From positions 1 through 5,187 of the forward strand of contig VAXA01000085.1 in NCBI GenBank assembly GCA_005883365.1: 5,187 nt of DNA, read 5' to 3'. The notes under the pieces are model-generated. The model was not told the origin of the DNA and made no database searches. It was given only the letters and a program-made list of their open reading frames with translations. The stretch is from Actinomycetota bacterium. Lineage in GTDB: Bacteria > Actinomycetota > Thermoleophilia > Gaiellales > Gaiellaceae. Of this stretch, positions 1 through 5,187 are shown one piece after another; position 1 is the stretch's first letter, and each line of letters starts with the position of its first letter. Position numbers and translations under genes: made by a program.

Positions 1-3
1 CGA

Positions 4-31
4 GGGCCGGGAGACCGCGCTCTCCCGGCCC
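4..31 (-). terminator. Probable intrinsic terminator hairpin of the HAD-ligA operon
   Basis: A perfect 11-bp GC-rich stem (4-14 with 21-31, GGGCCGGGAGA on the minus strand) with a 6-base loop lies about 40 bases past the ligA stop. Position and stability fit a rho-independent terminator. The expected T tract would lie left of base 1 and cannot be seen. The homologous hairpin after the GH38 gene is followed by a T-rich stretch, which supports the reading. Confidence 0.6.
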
Positions 32-45
32 GAGTTCCTTGACCC

Positions 46-72
46 AGCGAGCGGGTGCGAAGCACCCGCGAG

Positions 73-74
<2 letters not shown>
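46..74 (-). repeat. Stop-codon-anchored hairpin after ligA
   Basis: An 8-bp perfect stem (51-58 with 62-69, GCGGGTGC on both arms' reading) has a 3-base loop. It is extended by a TC/TC internal loop and AGC/GCT outer pairs, so the A and G of the ligA TAG stop lie in the stem. It has no T tract of its own and is unlikely to be a terminator alone. It may protect or define the mRNA 3' end together with the second hairpin at 4-31. Confidence 0.55.
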
Positions 75-2698
<2,624 letters not shown>

Positions 2699-2701
2699 GC
2701 G

Positions 2702-2729
2702 TCGATCGTATCGGCGCCATCAGTAGTGT
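2702..2729 (+). promoter_or_regulatory. Putative leaderless promoter of the GH38 gene
   Basis: TAGTGT (2724-2729) fits the TANNNT -10 pattern and ends six bases before the GTG at 2736, which would then be the first transcribed codon. A weak -35 candidate, TCGATC (2702-2707), is 16 bases upstream and overlaps the -10 of the opposite promoter. There is no Shine-Dalgarno sequence before the GTG. Inferred from pattern alone. Confidence 0.45.
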
Positions 2730-2732
2730 CCC
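2705..2732 (-). promoter_or_regulatory. Putative leaderless promoter of the HAD-ligA operon
   Basis: Minus-strand TACGAT (2710-2705) fits TANNNT. Counting from its last base, the A of the ATG at 2698 is at +7, where transcription would be expected to start. A GACA-containing -35-like GGGACA (2732-2727) sits 16 bases upstream, matching TTGACA at four of six positions. No Shine-Dalgarno sequence precedes the ATG. Inferred from pattern alone. Confidence 0.5.
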
Positions 2733-2735
2733 GCC

Positions 2736-4877
2736 GTGGCCGAGGTCTCGGACTTTTGCTACCTGGTCGTGCCGCACACGCACTGGGATCGCGAGTGGTA
2801 CCTGCCGTTCGAGCAGTTCCGGCTGCACCTCGGAGAGAGAGTCGACGGCGTTCTGGACACGCTCGAAACCGACCCCTCGTTCACCTCGTTCACGCTCGAC
2901 GGGCAGGCGATCGTGCTCGAGGACTACGTCGAGGTGCGCCCGGAGAACGAGGCGCGGCTGCGGGCCCTGCTTGCCGCAGGCCGCCTCGAGGTCGGCCCGT
3001 CGTACGTCCTCCCCGACGAGATCCTCGTCGGCGGCGAGTCGCTCGTCCGCAACCTCCTGCTCGGACGCCGGGTCTGCCGCCGGTTCGGGGTCGAGCCGAG
3101 CAACGCCGGCTACCTCCCCGACAGCTTCGGGCACCCCGCACAGCTGCCGCAGATCCTGGCCGGCTTCGGCATCGGCACCTTCCTCTTCTCGCGTGGGCTT
3201 GGAGACGAGCTCGACGACGTCGGCGTCGTCTTCCGCTGGCGAGCCGGCCCCGCGGGGGTCGTCGCCTGCCAGATGCTCCCGCACTACGACAACTTCGCAC
3301 GCCTGACCTGGTTCCACGACGCCGAGCAGCGCGTGCGCGCGATCGTCGAGCACTTCGGCGACCTCGTCCGGCGAGCCGGCCAGGAGGAGATCGTGCTTGC
3401 GAACGGCTCCGACCATCTGCCGATCGAGCCGGAGCTGTCGGCGATCCTCGCGGGGCTAGAGAGCACGTTCGGCGCCGCCTTCCGGATCGGTCGCTACGAC
3501 GAGCACACGCCCGCGACCGACGCGCTGCCGGTGCACGAGGGGGAGCTCGTGGGCAGCCGTCTCCAGAACGTCCTGCGCGGTGTCAACTCGGCGCGGATCT
3601 ACCTCAAGCAGGCGAACGAGCGCGCAGAGCGGCGCCTGCTCTCGATCGAGACGGCTGCGGCGCTGCGGACGCTGCGCGAGGACGCGCCGTATCCGGCCGC
3701 CGATCTCCGGCTCGGGTGGCGCGACCTGCTCCGCAACCATCCCCATGACTCGATCTGCGGCTGCTCGTGCGACGAGGTGCACCGGGACATGCTCGTCCGC
3801 TACGAGCAGCTGGACAGGACCCTCGACTTCGTCGAAGGGGAGGCGCTCGGGGTCGGCGGTTCGCTCGTCAACACGCTCCCCTTTCGGCGGCGCCGCGTCG
3901 TCGACGGCAGCCTCTTCGAGCTCGACGGCTTCTGCGGCAGGCGGCCCGAGCCGCTGGAGCGAGAGACGCCGTTCGAGCCCGAGGCGATCGCGGAGCTGCT
4001 CGTGTTCGAGGACGAGCCGGACATCGGCGACCTCTACACGTTCTGTCCCTCGGGCAAAGCCACCTCTGCTCATCTGGTCGGCTCGAGTCACGACGGCGAC
4101 GCGCTCGTGCTCGAGCACGAGCTGCCCGGGATCCGGATCGAGACGACCATCCGGGCCGTCCCGGGCCTCGACCGAGTCGAGCTGACGAGCGTCGTCGAGA
4201 ACGAAGCCGAGGACCACCGGCTGCGCGTCCGCATTCGCTCCGACGCCGGCGGCGACGGCGTGCGCGCCGAAAGTCAGTTCGCCGTCGTACGGCGGCCGCT
4301 CGTGCCCCCGGCGCCGCGAGCAAAATGGGTCGAGCCCCCCGTGCCGACAGCCCACACGCTGGGCGCCGTCGCGCTCGGCCCGCTCGTCCTGTTGACGAAG
4401 GGGTTACCGGAGTACGAGGCGTCCCCGGACGGGCTGCGGCTGACGCTGCTGCGCTGCGTCGGCACGATCTCGCGGCCGCCGGGACTGCCCACGCGGCCGG
4501 TCGCCGCGGGGCCGGAGATCGCCACGCCGGAGGGCCAGTGCCGCGGGACGCAGGTCCTCGAGTACGCGCTCCGCTTCGACGGCGACGCGCTCTCCGACGC
4601 GGAGCTCCTGCGGGCGAGCCAGGATTACCGGACGGACTTCCTGCGCGGCGACCCGTTCGAGTCGCCGCTGGAGCTGGCCGGCGATGTCGTCTTCTCCTGC
4701 CTCAAGGCGGCCGAGGACGGCAAGGGCCTCGTCCTGCGCGTCTTCAACCCCAATCCCCAGCCGGAGGCGTTGACCCTGAGCGTCCCCGCCCGGCGCATCC
4801 GGCTCGACGAGGAGGCGGACGTCGACGGCGGCCTCGAGCTCGCGCCCGGCGAGATCGCGACCTTCCTACTTTGGTAG
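2736..4877 (+). CDS. Glycoside hydrolase family 38 alpha-mannosidase / mannosylglycerate-hydrolase-like, compact form
   Basis: A retaining, Zn2+-dependent glycosidase expected to cleave alpha-mannosides (free oligosaccharides, glycan fragments or mannosylglycerate-type substrates). There is no signal peptide or membrane segment, so it should be cytoplasmic. Visible features are HTHWDREWY (14-22; zinc ligands His16 and Asp18), YLPDSFGHP (126-134; Asp129 as nucleophile and zinc ligand), NGSDHLP (223-229; Asp226 a candidate acid/base) and NHPHDSICGC (334-343; His337 the fourth zinc ligand by alignment to the HHDA motif of Golgi mannosidase II). The beta-sandwich part follows, with FEDEPDIGDLYT (424-435), RPPGLPTRP (580-588), LRVFNPNPQP (667-676) and a closing PGEIATFLLW. 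At 713 residues it is shorter than E. coli MngB (about 880), mainly between NTLPF (379) and FEDEPDIGD (424), yet it has no frameshift. GTG start at 2736: it lies just ahead of the first motif, with a -10-like site upstream. Monocistronic, followed by a terminator. Exact substrate unknown. Confidence 0.92.
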   Translation: MAEVSDFCYLVVPHTHWDREWYLPFEQFRLHLGERVDGVLDTLETDPSFTSFTLDGQAIVLEDYVEVRPENEARLRALLAAGRLEVGPSYVLPDEILVGGESLVRNLLLGRRVCRRFGVEPSNAGYLPDSFGHPAQLPQILAGFGIGTFLFSRGLGDELDDVGVVFRWRAGPAGVVACQMLPHYDNFARLTWFHDAEQRVRAIVEHFGDLVRRAGQEEIVLANGSDHLPIEPELSAILAGLESTFGAAFRIGRYDEHTPATDALPVHEGELVGSRLQNVLRGVNSARIYLKQANERAERRLLSIETAAALRTLREDAPYPAADLRLGWRDLLRNHPHDSICGCSCDEVHRDMLVRYEQLDRTLDFVEGEALGVGGSLVNTLPFRRRRVVDGSLFELDGFCGRRPEPLERETPFEPEAIAELLVFEDEPDIGDLYTFCPSGKATSAHLVGSSHDGDALVLEHELPGIRIETTIRAVPGLDRVELTSVVENEAEDHRLRVRIRSDAGGDGVRAESQFAVVRRPLVPPAPRAKWVEPPVPTAHTLGAVALGPLVLLTKGLPEYEASPDGLRLTLLRCVGTISRPPGLPTRPVAAGPEIATPEGQCRGTQVLEYALRFDGDALSDAELLRASQDYRTDFLRGDPFESPLELAGDVVFSCLKAAEDGKGLVLRVFNPNPQPEALTLSVPARRIRLDEEADVDGGLELAPGEIATFLLW

Positions 4878-4903
4878 CGAGCGAAGCTGGCGCTTCGCTC
4901 GCT
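4876..4903 (+). repeat. Stop-codon-anchored hairpin after the GH38 gene
   Basis: A perfect 12-bp inverted repeat (AGCGAGCGAAGC and its complement) with a 4-base loop. The A and G of the TAG stop form its first two paired bases. No T tract follows directly, so termination is more likely assigned to the next hairpin. Confidence 0.65.
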
Positions 4904-4917
4904 GGATACGGAACTCT

Positions 4918-4966
4918 GCGGGCCGGAAAGCGTGGTTTCCGGCCCGCTCCGTGCTGTTTTGATTTT
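4918..4966 (+). terminator. Rho-independent-type terminator of the GH38 gene
   Basis: A perfect 12-bp stem (4918-4929 with 4936-4947, GCGGGCCGGAAA) and a 6-base loop begin 40 bases after the stop codon. A T-rich stretch CTGTTTTGATTTT (4954-4966) follows, starting 6 bases after the stem rather than immediately, so the terminator is imperfect. On the minus strand the flank is not T-rich, which supports plus-strand use. Confidence 0.72.
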
Positions 4967-4994
4967 CGATGCTCTGGATGGGTTGGCTGCCTGG

Positions 4995-5029
4995 TGCGCT
5001 CGCGCGCGGCGGAGGCCGTCGCGAGCGCA
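4995..5029. repeat. 10-bp inverted repeat
   Basis: TGCGCTCGCG (4995-5004) pairs perfectly with 5020-5029 across a 15-base loop. Neither flank is T-rich. It shares the CGAGCG/CGCTCG core with the two-hairpin elements. Function not known. Confidence 0.5.
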
Positions 5030-5093
5030 GTGCGGCCTGCGGCTAAGCCCCCGCTACGCGGATGTCTTAGTCTCCGGCCTTTCGCCTGGTTGT

Positions 5094-5112
5094 GGTTCGA
5101 ACGTTTCGAACC
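5094..5112. repeat. Short palindrome GGTTCGAA-N3-TTCGAACC
   Basis: Perfect 8-bp arms (5094-5101 and 5105-5112) are separated by three bases. The TTCGAA core occurs as both inverted and direct repeats. The size and symmetry resemble a dimeric repressor site, but half-site spacing does not fit the actinobacterial LexA box and no start codon to regulate is visible. Confidence 0.45.
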
Positions 5113-5125
5113 CTCATGCGGCACT

Positions 5126-5158
5126 GGCGGCGGCGTAACGGTGCGTTACGACGCCGCC
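5126..5158. repeat. 15-bp near-perfect hairpin
   Basis: The arms 5126-5140 and 5144-5158 pair over 15 positions with one mismatch (5133/5151) around the loop GTG. No T tract follows on either strand. It could be a strong stem in an RNA or half of a bidirectional 3'-end structure for a convergent gene outside the window. Confidence 0.55.
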
Positions 5159-5187
5159 GGAGTAGCGAGCGTGCACGCCGTAGGCAT

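Larger units (their letters stand above)
4875..4966 (+). repeat. Two-hairpin 3'-end repeat element, copy B (after the GH38 gene)
   Basis: This copy begins in the TAG stop of the GH38 gene. The first hairpin is a perfect 12-bp stem (4876-4887 with 4892-4903) with loop TGGC. A 14-base linker follows, with GGAACTC at 4910-4916, and then a second perfect 12-bp stem (4918-4929 with 4936-4947) with loop GCGTGG, then a T-rich tail. It shares CGCTCGCTGG (4896-4905), GGAACTC and the GCGYGG loop with copy A on the opposite strand at 1-75. The stems differ in sequence but stay paired. Confidence 0.72.
4967..5187. other. Gene-free stretch rich in inverted repeats
   Basis: No reading frame here has the coding character of the three genes or a recognisable product; the open frames are short. 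It holds four inverted repeats (4995-5029, 5094-5112, 5126-5158, 5169-5178) and a short nested one (CTAAG 5043-5047 with CTTAG 5066-5070, around CCGC/GCGG 5051-5054 and 5058-5061). I could not match it to tRNA, tmRNA, RNase P RNA, SRP RNA or a known riboswitch. It may be a 3' region of a gene beyond the right edge, a structured RNA, or regulatory DNA. Confidence 0.5.

Noticed and set aside
5031..5112. tmRNA-like region with a short frame ending GGCTAAG
   Set aside because: The conserved 5' GGTTTCGAC and the 3' tRNA-like end are absent.
5094..5112. LexA/SOS box
   Set aside because: CGAAC and GTTTCG are adjacent, instead of being separated by four bases.
5094..5120. tRNA T-arm (GGTTCGAA followed by CCC)
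   Set aside because: Neither strand can form the 5-bp T stem around the TTCGAA loop, and no acceptor, D or anticodon arm is found.
4932..5138. Small plus-strand frame of 68 codons after the terminator
   Set aside because: It starts inside the terminator hairpin, has no ribosome site, and its sequence is explained by the inverted repeats.

Overview
The window is a GC-rich (strong G/C third-position bias) bacterial chromosomal segment. The gene content, two start sites that look leaderless and the style of the LigA and GH38 proteins suggest a high-GC actinobacterium. A Thermoleophilia/Gaiellales-type lineage is my guess from general resemblance, not a proven placement. Nothing points to a plasmid, phage or transposon.

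Layout: a divergent pair of transcription units starts from a very small shared promoter region (2699-2735, 37 bases). Leftward (minus strand) runs a two-gene operon: a HAD-superfamily phosphatase (2063-2698), then ligA, the NAD+-dependent DNA ligase (73-2076). ligA starts at TTG inside the last 14 bases of the phosphatase gene, with a GAGGAG ribosome site within that gene, so the two are probably translationally coupled. Rightward (plus strand) runs one gene for a compact, complete-looking glycoside hydrolase family 38 alpha-mannosidase / mannosylglycerate-hydrolase-like enzyme (2736-4877). Each divergent gene has a TANNNT -10-like hexamer exactly six bases before its start codon and no Shine-Dalgarno sequence, as expected for leaderless mRNAs. 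The -35 region of each promoter would fall on the -10 of the other.

The most unusual signal is a two-hairpin element of about 71-72 bases present twice, once right after each transcription unit (minus strand 74-4 after ligA; plus strand 4876-4947 after the GH38 gene). The copies share the linker length (14 bases), linker motifs (CGCTCGCTGG, GGAACTC), a second-hairpin loop of GCGYGG and the same register relative to a TAG stop codon. The stem bases differ in a compensatory way. This looks like a dispersed structured repeat acting as an intrinsic terminator or 3'-end element.

From 4967 to the window end there is no convincing gene. The stretch holds several further inverted repeats (4995-5029, 5094-5112, 5126-5158, 5169-5178) and is either structured RNA, terminators of a gene beyond the edge, or regulatory DNA.

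Functionally, LigA is the essential replication/repair ligase. The upstream HAD enzyme is of the phosphoglycolate phosphatase/PpaX type and could plausibly serve repair metabolism. The mannosidase is transcribed separately and has no obvious pathway link to the other two.
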